From Photorhabdus australis DSM 17609 (GTDB lineage: Bacteria > Pseudomonadota > Gammaproteobacteria > Enterobacterales > Enterobacteriaceae), in assembly GCF_000711895.1 (NCBI RefSeq), contig NZ_JONO01000006.1, positions 62,001-126,000 of the forward strand: DNA of 64,000 bases, in the 5' to 3' direction. Made by a program: the position numbers and the translations under genes. Below the pieces are notes generated by a model. The model did not search any database and had not been told where the DNA came from. It saw only the letters and a list, made by a program, of their open reading frames with translations. Positions 17,480 to 26,915 of the stretch are shown here, piece by piece; positions within the stretch are counted from its first letter, which is position 1; every line of letters starts with the position of its first letter.

Positions 17480-19092
17480 GCCACCAACTGAAAATTGTTG
17501 CAGATGGTAAGGCACTATCAATTTTGGCCGCAGTGGATGTGGACACCTGTTATCGGGTTAACAGCATACCTTCTGCGACGCTGAAACTGAGTGTACCGGA
17601 CAGACCACTCTCGTCTTTCAGCCAGACGGATGTTCAGACAGAACTGGCCCATTGTCAGGTAGGGAAAACCCTGCGTCTGGAATTGATTGATGGTAGCAAA
17701 AAATGGGTGCTGTTTAATGGTCTTATTACCCGTAAGGCCCTGCGTATTAAGAATAAGCAATTATTGCTCACTCTGGTCGTCAAGCATCGGTTGCAACTGA
17801 TGGTGGATACCCAGCATTCACAGCTGTTTAAAGACAAAAGTGAAAAAGCGATCTTAAGCGCTTTATTGAATCAAGCCGGAATTAATGCTCGTTTTGGACA
17901 GATAGCGGCGTTAGATCAAAAGCATGAACAGATGGTGCAATTTCGTTGTTCAGACTGGCATTTTCTGTTGTGCCGACTGTCGGCAACAGGTGCATGGTTG
18001 TTACCTGCTATAGAGGACGTTCAGTTTGTTCAACCTGATGCCCTGAAATCAAACTCAGCCTATACCTTGAAGAGCCGGGGGGATGAGAATAAAGACATCG
18101 TTGTCAAGGATGCTTACTGGCAGTTTGACAATCAGATCAACCCCGCTTTGCTGGAAGTCAGTGGTTGGGATATTAATAAGCAGCAGGTGCAGTCAGGTGG
18201 TCGCTACGGAAAAGTCTCGGTGGGTAAGCAGGCACTCTCTCCTGATGGATTAGCATCCCTTAATAAAGCGGGTTGGGACATTTGTTATAGCAGTCCGTTA
18301 ACAACCCAGGAAAGCGGCTATCTGGCACAGGGATTATTGCTTAACCAGCGCATTTCCGGGGTAACAGGAGAATTCTTGCTCAAAGGAGATGGGCGTTACC
18401 AGCTGGGAGACAACATTCAGCTGACTGGATTTGGTTCACAGTTAGATGGTACGGCAAGCATTACTGAGGTTCGCCACCGTCTTAATCGGCGAATTGATTG
18501 GGAAACCACGGTGAGCATTGGTTTACAACATGAATATTTGCCGATATTACCTGATGCTCCTGAACTGCATATTGCAACAGTAGCGAAATATCAGCAGGAC
18601 AGTGCTGTGCTAAACCGTATTCCCATTATTCTGCCGGTGTTGAATCGTCCCAATGAATTTTTGTGGGCCAGATTGGGGAAACCTTACGCTAGCCATGAAA
18701 GCGGTTTCTGTTTTTACCCAGAGCCGGGTGACGAAGTTATTATCGGCTTTTTTGAAAATGATCCGCGTTATCCGGTTATTCTGGGGGCAATGCATAATCC
18801 GAAAAATAAGGCACCTCTTGAACCGACCCAGGATAATAGAGAAAAAGTACTGGTCGTTAAAAAAGGTGAAACACAACAACAATTAATCATTGATGGCAAA
18901 GAGAAAATGATCCGAATTAATGCGGGTGAAAATCAAATAACGCTTCAGCAAGATAAAGACATTTCTCTGTCAACGAAAAAAGAGTTAACACTGAAAGCGC
19001 AGACAATGAATGCCACGATTGATAAATCATTGTCAATGTCTGGGAAAAACAGTGTTGAAATCAAAGGTGCCAAAATTAATCTTACCCAGTGA
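17476..19092 (+). CDS. pvc8: PVC central spike protein Pvc8 (VgrG-like)
   Basis: The 538-residue protein is the VgrG-like hub and spike (gp27-gp5 fusion). It has the gp27-like barrels in the first ~370 residues and then the OB-fold segment with FLWARLGKPYASHESGFCFYPEPGDEVIIGFFENDPR and YPVILGAMHNPKNK. The C-terminal ~70 residues show regular polar/hydrophobic alternation (MIRINAGENQITLQQDKDIS and following), the beta-helix needle. The trimer would pierce the target membrane with the pvc10 tip on its end. Confidence 0.95.
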   Translation: MSHQLKIVADGKALSILAAVDVDTCYRVNSIPSATLKLSVPDRPLSSFSQTDVQTELAHCQVGKTLRLELIDGSKKWVLFNGLITRKALRIKNKQLLLTLVVKHRLQLMVDTQHSQLFKDKSEKAILSALLNQAGINARFGQIAALDQKHEQMVQFRCSDWHFLLCRLSATGAWLLPAIEDVQFVQPDALKSNSAYTLKSRGDENKDIVVKDAYWQFDNQINPALLEVSGWDINKQQVQSGGRYGKVSVGKQALSPDGLASLNKAGWDICYSSPLTTQESGYLAQGLLLNQRISGVTGEFLLKGDGRYQLGDNIQLTGFGSQLDGTASITEVRHRLNRRIDWETTVSIGLQHEYLPILPDAPELHIATVAKYQQDSAVLNRIPIILPVLNRPNEFLWARLGKPYASHESGFCFYPEPGDEVIIGFFENDPRYPVILGAMHNPKNKAPLEPTQDNREKVLVVKKGETQQQLIIDGKEKMIRINAGENQITLQQDKDISLSTKKELTLKAQTMNATIDKSLSMSGKNSVEIKGAKINLTQ

Positions 19093-19105
19093 AAGGTGAT
19101 GATGA

Positions 19106-19528
19106 ATGGAAAATCAAATACTGACACAACTCTATGGTCGTGGTTGGGCTTTTCCACCGGTCTTTTCCCTTGAAAAAGGGGTTGAGATGGCGGAAGGGGC
19201 GGAAGATGTGCGACAAAGTTTACAGATTCTGTTTAGCACTGAGCCGGGGGAACGTCTGATGCGTGAAAATTATGGCTGCGGATTAAATGATTTTATGTTT
19301 GAAAATATCCGCAATGAACTTATTGCTGAAATTGAATCCCGTATACATGACAGCGTATTACGGTATGAATCCCGGGCTGATATGACTGATATTCAGGTTC
19401 GTCAATCCTCTGGCATGGGGAATACCTTGCAAGTACAGGTCATGTATCGCCTGCGAGGGAGTGATATCAATCAACAAATCCAGGGAACATTTGCGCTAAG
19501 TGAAGGCCGGGTGATGGAGGTGGTATGA
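19106..19528 (+). CDS. pvc9: PVC baseplate protein Pvc9 (gp25-like)
   Basis: The 140-residue protein has the gp25/lysozyme-fold baseplate signature: GWAFPPVFSLEKGVEMAEG, then LQILFSTEPGERLMRENYGCGL and FMFENIRNELIAEIESRI. This is the sheath-initiator subunit at the baseplate of contractile machines, and the EPGERLM segment is highly typical. The start has AAGGTGATG upstream; its stop overlaps pvc10 by four bases. Confidence 0.95.
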   Translation: MENQILTQLYGRGWAFPPVFSLEKGVEMAEGAEDVRQSLQILFSTEPGERLMRENYGCGLNDFMFENIRNELIAEIESRIHDSVLRYESRADMTDIQVRQSSGMGNTLQVQVMYRLRGSDINQQIQGTFALSEGRVMEVV

Positions 19529-19950
19529 GTGAAGCGATTGTGGTGGATGGTGACTTGTTACAGTTTGATCCCAACTTTGGCAATCGGCAGGTGACGGTTC
19601 CCAACCCAGGAAAAATTAGTGGCACAGGACATGCGCAGGTCAGTGGAAAAAAAGTGTGTATTCTGGGGGATGAGGGACAGGTCCGGGTTTCTGCAACCTA
19701 TATCACAGCAACACATACAACGCCGGGAACAGGAACCATTACCATCAGCGCCCTGGATGCCAGCCAGCAGGCCCTTCAGTGTACCAGCGGGGCGGCTTTA
19801 ATTATCAAGGGGCAGCAATTTACGGCGATGTTTACGCCTGAATCGCCAGCCATAAATAATACAGTGAGTCCGCCACAATCGGATGTTACGACACCTTCAT
19901 CAGGAAAAGGACGTTTTATCACCCAACAAGGCTTTGCTACCGTAAATTAG
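19525..19950 (+). CDS. pvc10: PVC spike tip protein Pvc10 (PAAR-like)
   Basis: The 141-residue protein carries a PAAR-repeat-like cone: a short N-terminus (EAIVVDGDLLQFDPNFG) followed by KISGTGHAQVSGKKVCILGDEGQVRV and tail strands with TPGTGTITISALDA. Its position after the gp25 protein and in place of Afp10 supports the tip assignment. No catalytic extension is present, so it only sharpens the spike. Confidence 0.9.
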   Translation: MSEAIVVDGDLLQFDPNFGNRQVTVPNPGKISGTGHAQVSGKKVCILGDEGQVRVSATYITATHTTPGTGTITISALDASQQALQCTSGAALIIKGQQFTAMFTPESPAINNTVSPPQSDVTTPSSGKGRFITQQGFATVN

Positions 19951-20041
19951 AGTATTAACTGAATTAAATAGAATTAACGAAGATGTAAATAATTATTTAT
20001 TTGCTGATAAATCGCTGTGACAGATAAACACAGGTGATATT

Positions 20042-22198
20042 ATGGAATTAACCGAATTAAATAATAAATTGTCAAATCTGGTGCCGACGACTGATTTTAG
20101 ATTAGATAATCGAGCCAGTTTGCAATTGCTTAAATATATTGAAGCGTATACCAGGATAATACCCTTTAACTCTGGCGATAAATATTGGAATGATTTTTTC
20201 TTTATGTCAGAAAATACGCCAGAAAAACTTGCAAAATTATATCAGGAAGAAATAGAACCCAATGGGGAATTATTACCTCATCAGGCTTTTCTGTTAGCGG
20301 TTTTGCGTTTATTTGAAACACCAATATCCTTATTAAATGCATTACCCGCTGCCCATCGTGAACTCTATTATCGGGAGCTTTTAGGCTTATCTCCCCATTC
20401 TGCACAGCCTGATCAGGTTGCCTTATCTGTGGAACTGAATTCGACAGTGACGGAGCAGCTACTCCCGGAAGGAACTCTGTTTGAGGCTGGTCAGGATGAC
20501 CAGGGCAATGCATTGCAATATGCCCTGGATGCCAGTTTGCTGGCTAATCGTGGATATATCAGTGACTTGCGCTGGTTACGGAATGACGGGGAAAAGCAAT
20601 GGGTTACCTCCGCTCCATGGGATTTACAGGCACAGGTGTCACTGCCGTCTGATGGGATACGATTATTTGGTGAGACAAATAGTGATCAGCTGGTATTTGG
20701 TGGCGTGTTGATAACTTCATCGCTTCTGGCGATGGAAGAGGGTACAAGGGTGATCACTGTCACCTTTGCACAAGATATAAGTACTCAGGAGCTGGTGGCA
20801 CAGGTCAGCAGTGGAAATCAATGGCTAACGTTGACATCTGAGGTAAATAAGAAAGAGGTCACACTGACACTGTCAGACAAAGAACCGGCAATCAGTGCAC
20901 CAGAAGATTTGGATAATCTCCTTTTCACGCAACCGGTACTCAGGCTACAGGGAAAGGACAGTCAGGCACTGCCGGAGGTGACGGGTATCAGAGTTTCGGA
21001 AAAGGATGATGCTAAGGACACCTCTTTTGAGAGGTATCACTTAACACCATTTGGTTATAGCCGTGATCCAGAGCCATTGGGGGAAAATCCAGCGTTATAT
21101 TTAGGTTTTACTGATGTAAAACCGGGGCAGACACTGGCGCTGTACTGGAAATTAAAATCCCCGCAGCAACCAACAATTTCCTGGTATTACCTGAATCAAA
21201 ATAATCAATGGGCTGAATTGGATGCATGGGTCAATGATGGAACCCAGAACCTGTATCAGGATGGTATCTGGCACGTTGAGTTGCCTGTGGATGCGTCCAG
21301 TCAGGCAGAACAGATGCCAGCCGGGCGCTATTGGTTGCGGGCGGTGGTAGAGGTGGATTCCCATGAGGAATCATGGGGGAATGCCCCCTGGCTATACGGC
21401 TTGATCTATAACGCGATGACGGCAACTCTGGTTAATGTGGATAGCATCAGTGACAGCCATTTCTCAACCCCTTTGCCTGCCAGCAGCATACAGCGGCCGG
21501 TTGAACCCATCATTGTGCTGGCATCGGTCAACCAGCCCTGGGCATCATGGGGTGGACGTATACCTGAATCCTATAGCGCATTTTTTGAACGGACGGCTCA
21601 GGGTCTGTCCCATCGTAACCGTGCCTTGACCTGGGGCAATATGGCAACACTACTAAAAGAGCGCTATATCAGCATCTTCGATGTCAGGTATCCCGGCAAT
21701 GATGAACTCACCAGGGTGCCAGCATTGGAGCAGCAACAACTAACCGTGATTCCAGCAAACCGATACAACGATAGCGATGATCCTCTGCGTCCGGTACTGA
21801 ATCCGGCACGTTTGCAAGAGATGGCTGACTGGCTACAACAGAAAGACTCTCCCTGGGCCGCTATTAAGATTAGAAACCCAGAATACATAGATGTAAAAAT
21901 CTATTACGAGGTGATTTTTAAACCTGATGTGAACGAAGATTTTGGCTATCGCCAGCTATGGCAGAAGCTGTGTGGGGAGTATATGCCCTGGAGCGTGGAT
22001 GAGCAGCGGCCCGTTGTGTTGAATAACAGCATTAATTATTTTCAGTTGTTAGCCACCATTCAACAACAACCACTGGTTGAACGCGTTACTCGTTTGACGC
22101 TACAGCGGGATGATTCTTCTGGTGAGAGTGATAACACCGCCTCTGTGGAAGCCAAAGATAATGAGGTGCTTATTTTAGTCTGGGAAGAGGCCCGATAA
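20042..22198 (+). CDS. pvc11: PVC baseplate wedge protein Pvc11 (gp6/gpJ-like)
   Basis: The 718-residue protein is the first of two large baseplate wedge proteins. It starts with NNKLSNLVPTTDFRLDNRAS, contains HRELYYRELLGL, and ends with the gpJ-like region AIKIRNPEYIDVKIYYEVIF and SINYFQLLATIQQQPLVERVTRL. That last part is the arm that in T4 gp6 mediates dimerisation. Together with pvc12 it encircles the hub and transmits the contraction trigger. Confidence 0.93.
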   Translation: MELTELNNKLSNLVPTTDFRLDNRASLQLLKYIEAYTRIIPFNSGDKYWNDFFFMSENTPEKLAKLYQEEIEPNGELLPHQAFLLAVLRLFETPISLLNALPAAHRELYYRELLGLSPHSAQPDQVALSVELNSTVTEQLLPEGTLFEAGQDDQGNALQYALDASLLANRGYISDLRWLRNDGEKQWVTSAPWDLQAQVSLPSDGIRLFGETNSDQLVFGGVLITSSLLAMEEGTRVITVTFAQDISTQELVAQVSSGNQWLTLTSEVNKKEVTLTLSDKEPAISAPEDLDNLLFTQPVLRLQGKDSQALPEVTGIRVSEKDDAKDTSFERYHLTPFGYSRDPEPLGENPALYLGFTDVKPGQTLALYWKLKSPQQPTISWYYLNQNNQWAELDAWVNDGTQNLYQDGIWHVELPVDASSQAEQMPAGRYWLRAVVEVDSHEESWGNAPWLYGLIYNAMTATLVNVDSISDSHFSTPLPASSIQRPVEPIIVLASVNQPWASWGGRIPESYSAFFERTAQGLSHRNRALTWGNMATLLKERYISIFDVRYPGNDELTRVPALEQQQLTVIPANRYNDSDDPLRPVLNPARLQEMADWLQQKDSPWAAIKIRNPEYIDVKIYYEVIFKPDVNEDFGYRQLWQKLCGEYMPWSVDEQRPVVLNNSINYFQLLATIQQQPLVERVTRLTLQRDDSSGESDNTASVEAKDNEVLILVWEEAR

Positions 22199-22221
22199 CC
22201 CGCAATACCGAGGAAATGATT

Positions 22222-25200
22222 ATGAGTAATCAGGATGCACTGTTTCATAGCGTTAAAGACGATATTCACTTTGATACCTTGCTGGAACAGGCTCATCAGG
22301 TGATTGAAAAACAGGCCGAAAAACTGTGGAGTGATACGGCAGAGCATGATCCAGGTATCACATTCTTGCAGGGAATCAGTTACGGTGTGTCAGACCTGGC
22401 CTACCGACATACACTTCCCCTGAAAGATTTACTGACTCCTGCGTTGAATGAGCAGGAGCAGAAAGAGGGAATTTTTCCAGCCGAATTTGGCCCACATAAT
22501 GCACTGACTTGTGGACCGGTGACAGCCGATGATTATCGCAAGGCATTATTGGATCTACACAGTAGCGACTGGACACAGGATGAGGGGGATTTTCTGTTTC
22601 GGAGTGTACAACTGGTGCGTGAACCGGAGGAGCATCGTTATACCTATTGGTATGATGCAACCAGAAGGGAATACAGCTTTGTCAGTAGTGAAGGTGCGAA
22701 AGAGTTTACCCTGCGGGGAAATTACTGGCTGTATCTGGAACCTACCCGCTGGACGCAGAGTAATAAGGAAATAGCTACCGAGCAACTAACAGATTTTTTG
22801 ACCAAAAATCGTAATATTGGTGAATCTGTCAGCAACATTATCTGGCTACAACCGGTTGATATGCCACTGTTGCTGGATGTTGAATTGGATGATGATGTAG
22901 GTGTACAGGATATCGCCGGTATTTTTGCAGCGGTATATAGCACCGCAGAACAGTATCTGATGCCTGGAGCACTGCGTTACAGTACGGAAACATTGCAAAA
23001 TGCCGGGATGAGCAATGATGAAATCTTCGAAGGACCACGATTGGAACATGGCTGGATACCAGAGCTGCCGGCAGCCCGTGATTATACGCAAAGGCTTATT
23101 CTCAATCTTAGCCGGTTGGTAAATAGTCTGCTTGAGATTGAGGGTATCAAACATGTGAATCGCCTTCGTCTGGATGATAGCTTCGATAAAACCCTGATTG
23201 AACCGGTTGAGGGGGATACCTGGTCGTGGTCGATCAAGGAGGGGTATTATCCACGCCTTTGGGGAGAGGACCCACTCAATCAATTGGCGCAACCAAATGG
23301 CCCGCTTAGGGTGATAGCTAAAGGGGGGATTAGCGTCAGTGTGAGTAAGGAGCAAATCCAGGCCAGTTTACCCAGTCAATCACTGATTCAAAATGAACCG
23401 GTAATATTGGCTTATGGCCAGCATCGTGACGTTGGCAGCTATTACCCCGTTAGTGATACTTTGCCGCCTTGCTATGGGCTACAACATGCTTTGTCTGCAA
23501 GTGAACACCTATTGCCACTTCATCAGTTTATGTTGCCATTTGAACAACTATTGTCCTGTGGCTGTCAACAGATAGCTATGCTTCCGCGGTTACTGGCTTT
23601 TCAGCGCGAAGGCTATGAGGTTTGGGGTACTCAGTGGCCCTTTAAACCGGGTTCAATTAATGATGACGCTCATCAAGATTATGCATCTCAGTTAAAGGAA
23701 TTGTTAAAACAGATTGCGCAGGATAGTGATCATGAATTGGATATTGTTAATTATCTGTTGGGTTATTTTGGTACTCAGCGGGCGCCGCGTACCTTTACGA
23801 CACTACCCGACGATTTTCGGGTGGTTCAACAGGGTTATCTGGCTCAACAACCGACATTGACTTACCACCGATCTAATATTCGTATCGATCAGGTATCGTC
23901 GCTACAAAAACGTATTGCTGCTCGCATGGGGTTGGGAGGTGAGTTGTTTAAACCTCAACCAGACCTAAGCCAACTGCCTTTTTATTTGATTGAACATCGA
24001 GCGTTGCTGCCAGTCAAACCCAATAGTGAGTTTGATAAGGAACAGAAACCAGACCTAGTGACAACAGAGGGAGACGGCCAATATGTGGTCATTGAGCAGA
24101 AGGGTATTGATGGCAAGCTGACACAGGGGCAAGTGATCAATTTAATTCTCTATGAAGGCGAGCAGGGGGAAACCCAATTTACGATACGTGGTCAGATGGT
24201 ATTCAAAACCGAGGGGGATAAGTTTTGGCTGGATGTGAGTAATAGTGCGCAACTGGAACATAATCTGGCGCGGGTAATGGTAGCAGCCGGGGCAAACAAA
24301 CTCTTCTGGCAGAACAGCCCGGTATGGATGGAAGATATGGGCTATCGTCTGGCTTATGCGAGTGACCAATCTCAGAATGGTCTCCCATTGCCTGAGAATC
24401 AACGGCGCCTGACCCGTACTGTGCAAACGCCATTCCCGCCGATGGTTGTTGCAGGTAGCGAAATCACCCTGTTAAAACAGGTGGGGGTCGTCAATTTAAA
24501 AAAAGCGGAGTCAGAAAAACTTTATGCAAAAGTCGTCAGCTTTGATCGCATTGAAGGGACCTTAGTTATTGAACGTTTGGGTAATTCCTCTTTGGCTTTT
24601 CCTGCACCGGAAGAGGCGTGGCGGTATAGTTGGTATTTTTCGGGGGTGGAATATGAAAGGACTGACCGCTTTTCATTTGTGATTAGCGTAGTCGTGAACA
24701 GTGACCTAATTAAATTGCCCGGTGTTGATCCCTATAAATTGGAAGAATGGGTTAAAGAAACGATTCTTACCGAATTTCCAGCTCATATTTCTATGATTAT
24801 CCATTGGATGGATCGGGACGCTTTTTTAAATTTTTCTAATACCTATCAGCGTTGGCAAAATAATGGTGCGCCACTGGGGGATGCGGCTTATTCCATTCTG
24901 GAAAGTTTGACGTTGGGTAAATTACCATCCGCCTTAAAAGGTATTGGCACAATGCGTATTGCCACGGAGCAGCAGCGTATTGAGGTCATTGGTGAGTCTG
25001 GAGAAGAATGGAATACTGAGGTCATCATTAGCAATGAATTAATGTATGTGCCTTATGATAAAGGTATATTACGGGTAGATATTGATCTTAATAAGGAGAA
25101 TAATGGTGTTACTACTGTCTCAGAATTTCTATATCAGCCCGTAAATAATAAAGGTAAGCTGGTATTTTTAACGGAAGATGATCAAATGGGACCTGAATAT

Positions 25201-25554
25201 GCAGTGATGGAATCAAGTAATGCGTGGTCAGATTATTATGTTAAAGTGAAGAAAAATAAAAATGGTGTTATTACCGATGAAGTACTGCATCTTAAAGGAA
25301 GGAAGAAAGTAGGACTTAATTTGTCATGGAAAGCAATGAATTTATATGATCCTCCTGCAGGAAATACCTGGTCATTTTATTATGGATTTGTATTTTCACC
25401 AGGTGATAACCCAGATCTTTCTGGCGCATCATTTTATACCGAAGAACCTCTTGTTTTATCACTAAATTACATATCTGATATTAATGACAGTGAAAAAGGA
25501 GAGGTACGTACAAGATTCGGTTTCTATTTCAGCTATGATGGAAATAAATTTTAA
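22222..25554 (+). CDS. pvc12: PVC baseplate wedge protein Pvc12
   Basis: The 1110-residue protein is the second wedge subunit. The N-terminus FDTLLEQAHQVIEKQAEKLW and EHDPGITFLQGISYGVSDLAYR is the Afp12/Pvc12 signature; DDFRVVQQGYLAQQ lies in the middle. I chose the ATG at 22222 because GAGGA (22210-22214) is seven bases ahead of it, while the ATG at 22216 is too close. The last ~250 codons are more AT-rich (from ~24990 on) and contain a Lys/Asn-rich region, a sign of a variable, possibly exchangeable tail. Confidence 0.93.
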   Translation: MSNQDALFHSVKDDIHFDTLLEQAHQVIEKQAEKLWSDTAEHDPGITFLQGISYGVSDLAYRHTLPLKDLLTPALNEQEQKEGIFPAEFGPHNALTCGPVTADDYRKALLDLHSSDWTQDEGDFLFRSVQLVREPEEHRYTYWYDATRREYSFVSSEGAKEFTLRGNYWLYLEPTRWTQSNKEIATEQLTDFLTKNRNIGESVSNIIWLQPVDMPLLLDVELDDDVGVQDIAGIFAAVYSTAEQYLMPGALRYSTETLQNAGMSNDEIFEGPRLEHGWIPELPAARDYTQRLILNLSRLVNSLLEIEGIKHVNRLRLDDSFDKTLIEPVEGDTWSWSIKEGYYPRLWGEDPLNQLAQPNGPLRVIAKGGISVSVSKEQIQASLPSQSLIQNEPVILAYGQHRDVGSYYPVSDTLPPCYGLQHALSASEHLLPLHQFMLPFEQLLSCGCQQIAMLPRLLAFQREGYEVWGTQWPFKPGSINDDAHQDYASQLKELLKQIAQDSDHELDIVNYLLGYFGTQRAPRTFTTLPDDFRVVQQGYLAQQPTLTYHRSNIRIDQVSSLQKRIAARMGLGGELFKPQPDLSQLPFYLIEHRALLPVKPNSEFDKEQKPDLVTTEGDGQYVVIEQKGIDGKLTQGQVINLILYEGEQGETQFTIRGQMVFKTEGDKFWLDVSNSAQLEHNLARVMVAAGANKLFWQNSPVWMEDMGYRLAYASDQSQNGLPLPENQRRLTRTVQTPFPPMVVAGSEITLLKQVGVVNLKKAESEKLYAKVVSFDRIEGTLVIERLGNSSLAFPAPEEAWRYSWYFSGVEYERTDRFSFVISVVVNSDLIKLPGVDPYKLEEWVKETILTEFPAHISMIIHWMDRDAFLNFSNTYQRWQNNGAPLGDAAYSILESLTLGKLPSALKGIGTMRIATEQQRIEVIGESGEEWNTEVIISNELMYVPYDKGILRVDIDLNKENNGVTTVSEFLYQPVNNKGKLVFLTEDDQMGPEYAVMESSNAWSDYYVKVKKNKNGVITDEVLHLKGRKKVGLNLSWKAMNLYDPPAGNTWSFYYGFVFSPGDNPDLSGASFYTEEPLVLSLNYISDINDSEKGEVRTRFGFYFSYDGNKF

Positions 25555-25660
25555 AAGCATAGAATAGATATCTCATTTATCCTAATATCAGAGCATTCAA
25601 AAAATGCTATTGTTTGAATATGATTTATTATAATGGCATATATAATATAAGGTGATAAAA

Positions 25661-26872
25661 ATGGAAAATAAATACAATCTCTCCAATGCAGAGAATGTCA
25701 GAACTAAATCAATTGGTTCTTCGACTGATGATTTAAAAAAACGTTTTAAAGAAGGAAGTATTCCTCTGCAAACCGATTTTAGTGAATTAATTGATATTGC
25801 TGATATTGGGCGTAAAGCTTGTGGTCAGTCACCAGAACAAAATGGCCCAGGAAAAGGATTGAAACTGGACGATGACGGTACTTTATCTGTAGACATTAGT
25901 AATGGTCTGATTAATCAAACTAATGCAATATGTGTTGGTCAAGGTAATGGTATTGTTGTTTCTAGTACTAATGTTGCAGTTAAAGCCGGTAATGGAATTA
26001 GCGTTGATACTAATGGAGTTGCAGTAAAGGCTTATAATGGAATTAGCGTTGATAGTGATGGTGTTAGAGTAAAGGCTTATAATGGAATTAGCGTTGATAG
26101 TAATGGTGTTGGAGTAAAGGCTTATAATGGAATTGACGTTACTAGTAGTGGTGTTGCAGTTAAAGTTAGTGCTAATAAGGGACTTAGCGTTGATAGTACG
26201 GGTATTGCAGTTAAAGTTAATGCTAGTAAGGGAATTAACGTTGATAGTAGTGGTGTTGCAGTTAAAGTTAAAGCTAATGGTGGAATTAAAGTAGACGCTA
26301 ATGGTGTTGCAATTGATCCTAATAATGTACTCCCTAAGGGAGTGATCGTGATGTTTTCTGGTAGTACTGCACCAACTGGTTGGGCGTTGTGTGATGGTAC
26401 TAATGGCACACCTAATCTAATTAACAGATTTATATTAAGTGGGACAATTTCCGATATTGGAGGGAAAAGTACAAAGACTGCTACAGGACAAAAAGATGCT
26501 AAATCTTTTATTGTTGATAGCAAAGTAAACTTAACGACAGCAATTAGTGTTACGGTAAATAATACTACATTAAACATTGATCAAATACCAAGTCACAAGC
26601 ATATACAGGGTGGTGGGTTTACTTATAACTCTGGTCTTAGATACAGCGCAGAGCTTAATAATACTAATCTTTCAAACTATCGTACAATATACAATCAATC
26701 GGGGGCAGCATGGACAAAAAGTACCGACCATGATCATTATTGGCCTTATACCAGTACAGCTGGCAGCGGAAAAGGTCATAATCATTCCGCATCAGCTACT
26801 CTTCCGGCGCATACACATCAAGTCGATGCTATATCACCTTACTATATTTTGGCATTTATTATGAAATTATAA
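25661..26872 (+). CDS. pvc13: PVC tail fibre Pvc13 with triple beta-spiral repeats
   Basis: The 403-residue protein is the fibre that recognises target cells. The N-terminal ~70 residues are a baseplate anchor (FKEGSIPLQTDFSELIDIAD). Residues ~95-220 hold eight imperfect 15-17-residue repeats with consensus NGISVDSNGVAVKA, as in adenovirus-type shafts. A phage collar-type segment follows (GVIVMFSGSTAPTGWALCDG). The head then has several His pairs (HKH, HDH, HNH, HTH), which in phage tips bind metal, and ends LPAHTHQVD...PYYILAFIMKL. AAGGTGAT precedes the ATG at 25661. Codon use is more AT-rich than the structural genes before it. Confidence 0.92.
   Translation: MENKYNLSNAENVRTKSIGSSTDDLKKRFKEGSIPLQTDFSELIDIADIGRKACGQSPEQNGPGKGLKLDDDGTLSVDISNGLINQTNAICVGQGNGIVVSSTNVAVKAGNGISVDTNGVAVKAYNGISVDSDGVRVKAYNGISVDSNGVGVKAYNGIDVTSSGVAVKVSANKGLSVDSTGIAVKVNASKGINVDSSGVAVKVKANGGIKVDANGVAIDPNNVLPKGVIVMFSGSTAPTGWALCDGTNGTPNLINRFILSGTISDIGGKSTKTATGQKDAKSFIVDSKVNLTTAISVTVNNTTLNIDQIPSHKHIQGGGFTYNSGLRYSAELNNTNLSNYRTIYNQSGAAWTKSTDHDHYWPYTSTAGSGKGHNHSASATLPAHTHQVDAISPYYILAFIMKL
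25943..26316 (+). repeat. In-frame tandem repeats of the fibre shaft
   Basis: Eight imperfect tandem units of 45-51 bases inside pvc13, with core AATGGAATTAGCGTTGATAG. All unit lengths are multiples of three, so loss or gain by slippage or recombination keeps the frame and changes only fibre length. The repeat also gives an open but meaningless frame on the minus strand. Confidence 0.9.
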
Positions 26873-26915
26873 TTTTTTTACCGTGGGCGTTAATATTTTC
26901 CGCCCATTGGATTTA

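Noticed and set aside
22846..23355. A 169-codon minus-strand frame within pvc12
   Set aside because: Fully inside a conserved baseplate gene, with no recognisable domain.
25943..26316. Regular tandem repeats that could suggest a CRISPR array
   Set aside because: The units are contiguous, in frame, encode a fibre shaft and have no unique spacers.
26122..26577. Long minus-strand reading frame over the fibre gene
   Set aside because: It is the antisense of the in-frame repeats; its Leu/Thr/Pro repetition mirrors them and no ribosome-binding site is present.
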